5,098 nt of DNA from the NCBI GenBank assembly GCA_013041995.1, contig JABDRA010000149.1, positions 1 through 5,098 of the forward strand, read 5' to 3'. The notes under the pieces are model-generated. The model worked only from the letters and a program-made list of their open reading frames with translations, was not told the origin of the DNA and did not search any database. Made by a program: the position numbers and the translations under genes. Of this stretch, positions 1 through 5,098 are shown piece after piece. Origin of the DNA: Anderseniella sp. Its GTDB lineage: Bacteria > Pseudomonadota > Alphaproteobacteria > Rhizobiales > Aestuariivirgaceae. Position 1 is the first letter of the stretch; the number at the start of each line of letters is the position of its first letter.

Positions 1-461
1 GTATTGGTATCAACCTTCGACAGGAACGACCCCGCCTGTTGCAGGGATATTGCCTGCTGGACCAATGAATCCAACTGATACATTACGGGTCCAATATCGC
101 TTTCGGAATCTGACACAATGTGGCGTGCGATCATGGCACCGGCAATTCTGGTTTTCCGCCAGTATTCTCTCTCTGCCTTCAGCGTTGACATTGCCAGGTC
201 AGTGTCGCCTGCAAATGCGAGCACCATGCCGATTTGATGATTTCGACGCTTGGCTTGTTCAAATGGCATGGCTTTGTAGGCCGCACGCGCCACACACGTA
301 TAATCGGACTGTTCCAGGCAGGTTTCCAGACTTGAAAATTGAATTTCCGAGGTTGGAAACCGATATGCGTCAATGGCCCAATAACCAGCCCCGGCGACCG
401 CCAAGATGGCAACGGCAGTTAAAAACTTCCGTTTCACAAAAAAATCCGTATCTCGTCCCAT
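1..461 (-). CDS. Hypothetical single-pass membrane-anchored protein, N-terminal part (runs off left edge)
   Basis: I translated this frame by hand from ATG at 461 to the left edge: 153 codons with no stop, so the gene continues outside the window. The N-terminus has basic residues K10-R11-K12 followed by a hydrophobic stretch at about residues 13-30 (FLTAVAILAVAGAGYWAI), which fits a signal anchor with the rest in the periplasm. The remainder is mostly helical in appearance (for example residues 50-115), rather like tetratricopeptide-type helix pairs, but I cannot assign a repeat family. C48 and C56 could form a disulfide if exported. A good ribosome binding site (AGGGAG at 470-475, 8-base spacer) supports the start. 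It lies 107 bases after the permease on the same strand without a clear terminator, so it may be co-transcribed, although it has its own candidate promoter. Function is not recognised. An overlapping shorter frame at 179-412 is a shadow. Confidence 0.72.
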   Translation of the reverse strand, partial: MGRDTDFFVKRKFLTAVAILAVAGAGYWAIDAYRFPTSEIQFSSLETCLEQSDYTCVARAAYKAMPFEQAKRRNHQIGMVLAFAGDTDLAMSTLKAEREYWRKTRIAGAMIARHIVSDSESDIGPVMYQLDSLVQQAISLQQAGSFLSKVDTN

Positions 462-469
462 CTGCTGCA

Positions 470-475
470 CTCCCT
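470..475 (-). promoter_or_regulatory. Ribosome binding site of the left-edge membrane protein
   Basis: AGGGAG on the minus strand, 8 bases before the ATG at 461. It decides the start of the left-edge gene. Confidence 0.6.
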
Positions 476-503
476 GCAATCGCCTGCAGGTTATGTATTC
501 CAG

Positions 504-533
504 ATTAAATGCGGCTTAATCGCCTTGGTCCAA
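504..533 (-). promoter_or_regulatory. Candidate sigma-70-type promoter for the left-edge gene
   Basis: On the minus strand a -35-like TTGGAC (528-533) is followed after 18 bases by TTTAAT (504-509), which matches TATAAT at five of six positions. The predicted start near 497 would give a leader of roughly 35 bases before the ATG at 461. Found by eye in a 107-base gap, so chance matches are possible. A 6-bp dyad (GATTAA 503-508, TTAATC 516-521) overlaps the -10, and an 11-bp odd palindrome ATTGTCACAAT (533-543) abuts the -35; either could be an operator. Confidence 0.35.
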
Positions 534-568
534 TTGTCACAATGCACGGATGGAGTTGAAAGCAGATT

Positions 569-2590
569 TTACCGCTGCCGCCAGCCTTGCGTCCTGCCCA
601 GCACATATTTTGACACCACCGCGTGCACCAGCCTCGCCACGACATTGGTGTAGAAGATCATCATGCCCATGGCGGCTGCAGGCGCTATGTCGCCGGCGTC
701 GTCCATGTTGAGCACGGCCACAGAGGCCAGAGTTGTCTTGGAGGAATACAGGAACACCACCGCCGACACCGTCGTCATGGCATTCACGAACAGGTAGATC
801 ATGATGTCGAGAATGGCCGGCATGCAGACCGGCACGGTGACCCGGCTGAACAGCCGGTAGAACGGTTGCTTCAGCGAGGCTGCAACCGGTTCAAACTCGC
901 TGTCGATCTGTTTCAGCGCGGTCACAGCCGTCAGGTGCGAGACCGTGTAGAAGTGGGTGACCGTGCAAATCACCAGGATGGCCATGGTGCCGTAGATGAA
1001 GTTCAGCGGATTGGCCGGGTTGTTGAAGAAGAAGATATAGGCCAGGCCCAGCACCATGCCGGGAATGGCCATGGGCAGCATGGCCAGGAACTGGAAGCCC
1101 GCCCTGCCCTTGTCGAAGCCCTTGGTCTTTTCCACCATGTAGGCGCCAGTAAAAATGATGACCGTGCCGATGACGGCTGTAATCAGCGCCAGCATGATCG
1201 AATTGCGATAGGCGTCCCAGCCACCGCCGTCCATGCGGTCGAAATCGTAGTTGGTCAGGCCCAGCGACAAGTCGTAGGGCCAGAACTTGACCAGTGCTGC
1301 ATATTGGCAGATGCCCAGAATGGAGATGATGAACGCCGCCACCAGCGCGCAATAGGCCAGGCAGGTAAGGTCGAAGCGCCGTGATGGCTTGGGCTGATAG
1401 ACTACTGAGCGCGCCGACAGCAGTGCGACCTGTTTGCGCTGCACCTGCCGGTCCACAATATAGGCAATCATCGCCGGGATCAGCAGCACCACGGAGACCA
1501 CCGCGCCCATCTGGAAGTTTTGCTGGCCGATGACCTGCTTGTAGATATCCACCGCCAGCATGTTGTACTGCCCGCCGATCACCTTGGGCAGGCCGAAGTC
1601 GGTGATCACCAGGTTGAACACCACAAAGGCCGCCGAGATCAGACCATAACGCGCGCCGGGAATCGTAACGGTCCAGAATGTGCGCCATTTGCTGGCCCGC
1701 AGCGAAACGGCGGCTTCATAAAGCCGAGCATCAGAAATCGACAGGGCAATCAGGATGATGATCATGGCATGGGGGAAGGTGAAGAATACCGACCCCACCA
1801 CGATGCCGATGGGCCCGTATATGCTCTCGCCCATCAGAAACTGCTTCAGAAACCCCTGATTGCCAAACAGGTAGACCAGCGCAATGCCCGGCAGCAGCGA
1901 CGGCACCAGGATCGGTGCCATGGCAATGACCCGGAACACACCCTTGAACGGCATGCAGCTTCGACACAGCGCATAAGCGAAACCGAACGCCAGCGATACA
2001 GTGATAATGGTCGAGATCAACGCTATGAAAACGGAGTTCTGAATCGACTGGAACAGTGCCGGCGTCGAAAAATAAGTGGCGAAATTCGCCAGTCCGTGCC
2101 CCTGTATCGGTCGGATGACCACCTTGCGGAAGGTGTTTGAATCAAACTCTGCCGGTTTGGTGCCTTCGAAGCGCTCCGACCCGACCAGATAGACGGCATC
2201 GTCCCTCAGGCCGCGCAACCGGTACTTCACCGGGCTGCGGAAACTGAAATCGGGGAAGAATTTCGTCAGCGCCAGACGTCCGTCCGTACTGGTTGCCAAA
2301 TCTCCCTCGGCGATGAAGTTTCCCTGATCGTTCAATTGTTTCAATGTGGCTGCAGGCTGATTGAAGGCACCGGCTTCGTCGCTGACCTGGACCTCAAACT
2401 GGGTCAGATCAAACCGGCTGGTTTCAAACGCCTTGGACAGCATGGCGTACAAGGGCAGTGCGAGCGCCACGATCAGATAGACCGCCAGCACGATCATATA
2501 GCCGCGCATGATCCAGTCGTCAGAGCCCATTTTCGGCTTGATGCGGCTTTTTGCACTCACGTCCGGACCCAGTGCGTCGATGCTGCTCAT
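569..2590 (-). CDS. aepW: Putative 2-aminoethylphosphonate ABC transporter, fused double permease (PhnU2/AepW type)
   Basis: This 673-residue inner-membrane protein contains two binding-protein-dependent permease halves in one chain, so one copy replaces the usual permease dimer and carries substrate across the membrane. Transmembrane segments are seen at about residues 29-51, 182-208, 219-243, 260-285, 315-335, 361-379, then a second set at about 408-428, 462-484, 499-521, 533-552, 590-612 and 636-657. Each half has an EAA-type cytoplasmic loop that docks on the ATPase: E292 to P311 (EAAVSLRASKWRTFWTVTIP) and E567 to P587 (starting EPVAASLKQPF). The usual loop glycine is Arg298 in the first and Lys574 in the second. 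The motif NAMTTVSAVVFLYS (603-616) and LNMDDAGDIAP (627-637) are, from memory, typical of the 2-AEP permease family. Unusual is a soluble stretch of about 125 residues (55-180) between the first two membrane segments. The start overlaps the ATPase stop by four bases (ATGA), with GGAG at 2599-2602. The symbol follows the published AepXVW naming; which of V and W is the permease is from memory. Confidence 0.88.
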   Translation of the reverse strand: MSSIDALGPDVSAKSRIKPKMGSDDWIMRGYMIVLAVYLIVALALPLYAMLSKAFETSRFDLTQFEVQVSDEAGAFNQPAATLKQLNDQGNFIAEGDLATSTDGRLALTKFFPDFSFRSPVKYRLRGLRDDAVYLVGSERFEGTKPAEFDSNTFRKVVIRPIQGHGLANFATYFSTPALFQSIQNSVFIALISTIITVSLAFGFAYALCRSCMPFKGVFRVIAMAPILVPSLLPGIALVYLFGNQGFLKQFLMGESIYGPIGIVVGSVFFTFPHAMIIILIALSISDARLYEAAVSLRASKWRTFWTVTIPGARYGLISAAFVVFNLVITDFGLPKVIGGQYNMLAVDIYKQVIGQQNFQMGAVVSVVLLIPAMIAYIVDRQVQRKQVALLSARSVVYQPKPSRRFDLTCLAYCALVAAFIISILGICQYAALVKFWPYDLSLGLTNYDFDRMDGGGWDAYRNSIMLALITAVIGTVIIFTGAYMVEKTKGFDKGRAGFQFLAMLPMAIPGMVLGLAYIFFFNNPANPLNFIYGTMAILVICTVTHFYTVSHLTAVTALKQIDSEFEPVAASLKQPFYRLFSRVTVPVCMPAILDIMIYLFVNAMTTVSAVVFLYSSKTTLASVAVLNMDDAGDIAPAAAMGMMIFYTNVVARLVHAVVSKYVLGRTQGWRQR

Positions 2591-3723
2591 TTTTCCGGCT
2601 CCGGCGCAGCGGCAAACACCTTCAGCCGGTCGCTGGGAATCTCGATGCGCATGCGCCCGCCGACCTGGATGTCCATGCGGCGTACCGCGTTGATGGAGAA
2701 GTCGGCCACAATCTGCCCTGCGCCAAGATCGGCGCTGCTCAGCCTGGTGCGCCAGAACGAGCCAAGGAACTCCATTTCATCGACTGTGGTTTCTACCGTG
2801 TTGCCCGGCTCGCTGATCTCGTCCGGTGCACCCGGTGAGCGGGCACCGTCGCCATGCGGGATGATGTCTTCCGGCCGGATGACCGCGGTAACGAGCAGGC
2901 CGTCGGCGTGGTCGTGGCCTGCGCTGGCGAACCGGCGCTTGCCGATCCTGACGCCCTTGCCCTTCTTGTCCGCTGTGCCTGCAAGCTGGTTGGTTTCGCC
3001 GATGAAGTCCGCCACAAACAGCGACACCGGTTCGCGATAGACATCGGTTGGCGTGCCCACCTGTTCAATGACACCGTGGTTCATCACCACGATACGGTCG
3101 GCCATGGCCAGCGCTTCTTCCTGGTCATGGGTCACCATGATGGTGGTCACGCCCAGCTTGCGCTGCAAATCCTTGACTTCGTGCCGCAGGTGCACGCGCA
3201 CCTTGGCATCCAGCGCCGACAGCGGTTCATCCAGCAATAAAAGGCCCGGCGACATGGCAAGGGCGCGCGCCAGCGCGATGCGTTGCTGCTGGCCACCGGA
3301 CAACTGCGCCGGATATTTCTTGGCCTGCTCAGGCAAGCCGACCAGTTCCAGCAGTTCTGCCACGCGTCTGTCGATATCGGGTCTGGCAATGCCGGAGTTT
3401 TCCAGCCCAAAGGCAATATTCTTCTCAACCGTCAGATTGGGAAACAGCGCATAGGACTGGAACACGATGCCGAAATCACGTTCCGACGGCGGCAGGGCAG
3501 AAATGTCCTTGCCGTCCTGAAACACAGCTCCGGTGGTCTGGATATCCAGCCCGGCAACAGCCCTCAGCAGGGTTGTCTTGCCGCAACCCGACGGACCGAG
3601 AAAACACACGAACTCGCCGCGGTTGACCTCAAGTGAAATGTCCTTCAGCGCGAAGAAGTCCCCAAACGCCTTCCAGACATTTTCGATCTTCAGGTAGGTT
3701 TCCGTCGTATCTGCCTGCCCCAT
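2587..3723 (-). CDS. aepV: Putative 2-aminoethylphosphonate ABC transporter, ATP-binding subunit (PhnT2/AepV type)
   Basis: This 378-residue cytoplasmic ATPase powers the importer as a dimer docked on the fused permease. Motifs, numbered from the chosen start: Walker A GPSGCGKT (43-50), Q-loop Q89, signature LSGGQ (141-145), Walker B LLLLDEP (161-167), D-loop SALD (169-172) and switch His199. All catalytic residues are present. The C-terminal third (about 248-370) is a TOBE-type regulatory domain, as in the FbpC/PotA/CysA class, and contains the IRPED motif common there. I chose the ATG at 3723 because GGGGAAG lies just upstream (3728-3734) and homology-like sequence starts only there. The frame stays open to a GTG at 3790-3792, which would give 401 residues, but that start falls inside a stem-loop and has no ribosome binding site. 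It follows the binding-protein gene after 105 bases and is translationally coupled to the permease. The substrate is inferred from its neighbours; the ATPase alone would also fit iron or polyamine systems. Confidence 0.9.
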   Translation of the reverse strand: MGQADTTETYLKIENVWKAFGDFFALKDISLEVNRGEFVCFLGPSGCGKTTLLRAVAGLDIQTTGAVFQDGKDISALPPSERDFGIVFQSYALFPNLTVEKNIAFGLENSGIARPDIDRRVAELLELVGLPEQAKKYPAQLSGGQQQRIALARALAMSPGLLLLDEPLSALDAKVRVHLRHEVKDLQRKLGVTTIMVTHDQEEALAMADRIVVMNHGVIEQVGTPTDVYREPVSLFVADFIGETNQLAGTADKKGKGVRIGKRRFASAGHDHADGLLVTAVIRPEDIIPHGDGARSPGAPDEISEPGNTVETTVDEMEFLGSFWRTRLSSADLGAGQIVADFSINAVRRMDIQVGGRMRIEIPSDRLKVFAAAPEPEK

Positions 3724-3727
3724 GTCG

Positions 3728-3734
3728 CTTCCCC
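3728..3734 (-). promoter_or_regulatory. Ribosome binding site deciding the ATPase start
   Basis: GGGGAAG on the minus strand, its GGGGA core 6 bases before the ATG at 3723. It favours this start over the longer GTG start at 3792, whose upstream bases belong to a hairpin. Confidence 0.6.
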
Positions 3735-3785
3735 GAACAGCCGCCATTTTGCAGCACCCGTTCGATGCCACAGTATCATAGTTCA

Positions 3786-3812
3786 GAGGCACCGGCGATG
3801 AACCGGTGCCTC
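3786..3812. repeat. Perfect 10-bp stem-loop between binding-protein and ATPase genes
   Basis: GAGGCACCGG (3786-3795) and CCGGTGCCTC (3803-3812) are perfectly complementary arms around a 7-base loop (CGATGAA). On the minus-strand transcript it begins 17 bases after the binding-protein stop codon. No run of U follows, so it is not a standard intrinsic terminator. Stem-loops in this place in ABC-importer operons are known to protect the upstream message from 3' exonucleases or to cause partial termination, giving more binding protein than membrane parts; that role here is inference. Confidence 0.7.
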
Positions 3813-3828
3813 GTCAGCAGTTTGCTTG

Positions 3829-4854
3829 TCAGCCCTTGGGCTCTGACTTGGAATCGTAGCGCTTCTGCCACTCATCCAGAATTGCCTTGCGGTTGTTGGC
3901 GGCAAATTCAAAGTCATTGTCGATCATCTTCTCCAGCAGGTTGGTCGGGAAGTGTTCGACAGGCTTGGCAACACCGGGATATGCAACCACGGCGTAACCG
4001 GAGTTGTACATCTCGTTGGCCTTCTTGGTGATGGTCCAGTCAGCCAGTGTCTTGGCATCATCGAGGTTGTCGGTACCCGCAACAATTGCCGTTGCCTCCA
4101 TATCCCAGCCGACACCTTCTTCCGGCACGATGATTTCAATCGGCGCACCGGCTGCCTTTGACTTGGCACCGCGGAAGGCGAAGGACACACCGATCGGAAT
4201 TTCACCGGCCGCAGCCATTTTGCACGGCTTGGAGCCGGAATGGGTGTAGGCGGCAATATTGGCGTGGAGACCGTCCATGAAGGCCCAGCCGTCCTTTTCA
4301 CCGAACATCTGCAGCCAGCTGGAGACATCAAGGAAGCCTGTACCGGACGAATTCGGGTTCGGCATGATCACATGGCCCTTGTATTCGGCCTTGGTCAGAT
4401 CCTTCCACGACTTCGGCGCGGTCAGGCCGAGCTTGCCGCCTTCAACGGTATTGAAACAAACCGACGCAACCCAGGCGTCCATGCCGGTCCAGGTCGGGGG
4501 CGTGCTCTTGTCGACAAATTTCGGGTCGAGGTTCTCAACGCCTTTCGGAGCGTATGCTTCCAGCATGCCTTCGGATTTAAGCAGCAGCAGCGAAGTCGCC
4601 GCCAGTCCCCAGACCACATCGGCCTGCGGGTTGTTTTTTTCCGCCAGCAGTTTTGCCGTCACGACACCGGTTGAATCGCGTACCCAGTTGATCTTGATAT
4701 CAGGATGATCGGCATTGAATGCATCAGCATATTTTTTCAGGTCTTCCGCTTCGATTGCGGTGTAAACGGTCAGTTCACCGGCCATAGCCGCCGAAATCGA
4801 CATCACCCCAATTGCAACCCCCGCCAAAAGTCCACCAGCAAGTTTCTTAAACAT
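3829..4854 (-). CDS. aepX: Putative 2-aminoethylphosphonate ABC transporter, periplasmic substrate-binding protein (PhnS2/AepX type)
   Basis: This 341-residue exported protein captures substrate in the periplasm and delivers it to the permease. Residues 1-25 form a signal peptide: basic FKK, a hydrophobic core, and a cleavage site after AMA (A25). There is no lipobox Cys. The mature part has the two-lobed, class II binding-protein layout of the FbpA/PotD type: opening strand GELTVYTAIEAED (26-38), hinge region around 125-135, second lobe from PNPNSSGTGF (165-174), and return to lobe one near 248-260. The family of putative 2-AEP binding proteins (PhnS2; characterised relative AepX) fits best in my judgement. 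The tyrosine pair used by ferric-binding FbpA is not seen: the equivalent region after the IGVS strand reads SFAFRG (224-229). C133 and C211 could form a disulfide. Start supported by AAGGAG at 4860-4865. First gene of the transporter operon, downstream of a candidate Pho box. Ferric iron or other organic ligands cannot be wholly excluded from sequence alone. Confidence 0.9.
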   Translation of the reverse strand: MFKKLAGGLLAGVAIGVMSISAAMAGELTVYTAIEAEDLKKYADAFNADHPDIKINWVRDSTGVVTAKLLAEKNNPQADVVWGLAATSLLLLKSEGMLEAYAPKGVENLDPKFVDKSTPPTWTGMDAWVASVCFNTVEGGKLGLTAPKSWKDLTKAEYKGHVIMPNPNSSGTGFLDVSSWLQMFGEKDGWAFMDGLHANIAAYTHSGSKPCKMAAAGEIPIGVSFAFRGAKSKAAGAPIEIIVPEEGVGWDMEATAIVAGTDNLDDAKTLADWTITKKANEMYNSGYAVVAYPGVAKPVEHFPTNLLEKMIDNDFEFAANNRKAILDEWQKRYDSKSEPKG

Positions 4855-4859
4855 GACAT

Positions 4860-4865
4860 CTCCTT
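4860..4865 (-). promoter_or_regulatory. Strong ribosome binding site of the binding-protein gene
   Basis: AAGGAG on the minus strand, 5 bases before the ATG at 4854. It is the strongest Shine-Dalgarno sequence in the window, as expected for the highly made binding protein. Confidence 0.75.
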
Positions 4866-4888
4866 GTCAGCGCATGATTTATATCGTC

Positions 4889-4910
4889 AAGCAGGTTGGC
4901 AACCATGCTT
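4889..4910. repeat. Interrupted inverted repeat in the predicted leader of the transporter operon
   Basis: AAGCA-GGTTG, a single G, then CAACC-A-TGCTT: ten complementary pairs on the DNA with one unpaired base in the right arm. As RNA on the minus strand, nine pairs with a 3-base loop and a one-base bulge are possible. It lies between the predicted transcription start (about 4946) and the ribosome binding site (4860-4865). It may be a regulator's operator or a leader hairpin; I recognise neither a specific regulator site nor a riboswitch. Confidence 0.5.
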
Positions 4911-4952
4911 ATGCCACCACCCAAAATTCCTGATTTTCCTGCTCCCCCGCCA

Positions 4953-4958
4953 GATATG
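4953..4958 (-). promoter_or_regulatory. Candidate -10 element of the PhoB-type promoter
   Basis: CATATC on the minus strand shares only three of six bases with TATAAT, but lies exactly 10 bases downstream of the Pho box, the spacing found in PhoB-activated promoters where the box replaces the -35. The predicted start near 4946 gives a leader of about 90 bases. Confidence 0.45.
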
Positions 4959-4968
4959 GTCGCGTTAT

Positions 4969-4986
4969 GTGACAGATAAATGAAAT
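4969..4986 (-). promoter_or_regulatory. Candidate Pho box (PhoB operator) of the transporter operon
   Basis: The minus strand reads ATTTCATTTATCTGTCAC. Against the Pho-box consensus (CTGTCAT, A, W, A, W, CTGTCAY) I count 15 of 18 matches by eye, with the second heptamer CTGTCAC perfect and the first (ATTTCAT) matching five of seven. The two heptamers are 11 bases apart, as required for a PhoB dimer bound head to tail. This predicts transcription when phosphate is scarce, which agrees with a phosphonate importer. One site found by eye, with no genome-wide score. Confidence 0.7.
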
Positions 4987-5061
4987 CGATAATAATGATG
5001 CAACACCTGCTTTAACTTATAGGTCGAGATATCATCGATCCGTAGGCTGCATTCAGATGCA

Positions 5062-5098
5062 ATGCGCATCAACCACCCGCTGCACCATGGGCGCATAA
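5062..5098 (+). CDS. Tentative N-terminus of a divergent gene, possibly a LysR-type regulator (runs off right edge)
   Basis: From ATG at 5062 a frame stays open to the edge and reads MRINHPLHHGRI. Divergent LysR-type regulators often flank 2-AEP transport operons, and such proteins begin with a short leader before the first helix of the DNA-binding domain, which this could be. Only 12 codons are visible and there is no good ribosome binding site, so the identity is a guess from context. The competing reading is the minus-strand tail of an upstream gene: codons from 5097 give YAPMVQRVVDAHCI and a TGA at 5055-5053. I cannot decide between them. Confidence 0.28.
   Translation, partial: MRINHPLHHGRI

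Larger units (their letters stand above)
4866..5061. other. Intergenic regulatory region upstream of the transporter operon
   Basis: About 200 bases with no convincing gene. Besides the Pho box, -10 and leader dyad listed separately, it holds AT-rich sequence at 4975-5035, two copies of ATCGAT (4985-4990 and 5034-5039) and a GATATC palindrome (5028-5033), none of which I can assign. Near its right end TGCAT (5048-5052) and ATGCA (5057-5061) form a short dyad next to the palindrome ATGCGCAT (5062-5069). No terminator was recognised. Confidence 0.6.

Noticed and set aside
623..1384. Long plus-strand open frame opposite the permease
   Set aside because: Antisense to a well-supported membrane protein; the translation is His/Arg/Gln/Asp-rich with no domain, the usual pattern of a shadow frame in GC-rich sequence.
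2336..3040. Plus-strand open frame of 234 codons spanning the permease-ATPase junction
   Set aside because: It runs antisense across two real genes including their coupled ATGA junction and shows no recognisable motif.
3724..3792. Longer ATPase start (GTG at 3792) adding 23 residues
   Set aside because: The start lies in the stem-loop arm, lacks a Shine-Dalgarno sequence, and the extra residues do not look like the family; the ATG at 3723 has a good site.
3786..3812. Intrinsic terminator ending the binding-protein transcript
   Set aside because: The stem is strong, but no T-run follows on the minus strand, so full termination is not supported.
569..4854. Ferric iron (FbpABC/AfuABC) transporter
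   Set aside because: Overall layout is similar, but the tyrosine pair is missing in the binding protein, the permease matches the 2-AEP type better, and a Pho box rather than an iron-type operator precedes the operon.
4878..4883. TATAAA as an alternative -10 close to the start codon
   Set aside because: No -35-like hexamer at proper spacing (TTGCCA is only 13 bases away) and the resulting leader would be very short.
4847..4906. Nineteen-codon upstream open frame in the transporter leader
   Set aside because: No convincing ribosome binding site and no amino-acid run that would suggest a leader peptide; likely chance.
5057..5098. Thirteen-codon plus-strand frame ending in TAA at the window edge
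   Set aside because: Too short, no ribosome binding site, no recognisable sequence.

Overview
The window is a phosphonate-uptake locus, probably from an alphaproteobacterium. It is moderately GC-rich, with tightly packed genes, and its three full genes most resemble the putative 2-aminoethylphosphonate (2-AEP) ABC transporter families known from Alpha- and other Proteobacteria. The taxonomic call is inference from gene type and composition.

All three complete genes lie on the minus strand and read from right to left. They encode a periplasmic substrate-binding protein (4854-3829), an ATP-binding subunit (best start 3723, end 2587) and a fused double-length permease (2590-569) whose start overlaps the ATPase stop by four bases (ATGA). 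Together they make a complete importer: binding protein captures the substrate, the single-chain permease forms the channel, and the ATPase dimer drives it. The FbpA-type tyrosine pair is absent from the binding protein, and the permease carries sequence typical of the 2-AEP family, so an organophosphonate is a better substrate guess than ferric iron.

Upstream of the binding protein (about 4866-5061) is a regulatory region. It holds a strong candidate Pho box at 4969-4986 (15 of 18 positions by eye) followed, after exactly 10 bases, by a -10-like hexamer at 4953-4958. This is the classical arrangement of PhoB-activated promoters and predicts induction under phosphate starvation. A hairpin-forming dyad lies in the predicted leader (4889-4910). 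A perfect 10-bp stem-loop (3786-3812) sits between the binding-protein and ATPase genes and could set a higher level of binding protein than of the membrane parts.

At the left end (461-1) is the start of a further minus-strand gene, running off the window. It encodes a small single-pass membrane-anchored protein of unknown function, with its own ribosome binding site and a candidate promoter, and no obvious terminator separates it from the permease. At the right edge (5062-5098) only about 12 codons are visible of what may be a divergent plus-strand gene, possibly a LysR-type regulator; this is tentative.

The catabolic genes for 2-AEP (aminotransferase, phosphonatase or phosphonoacetaldehyde route) are not in the window. 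No RNA genes, mobile elements, CRISPR arrays or long repeats were seen.
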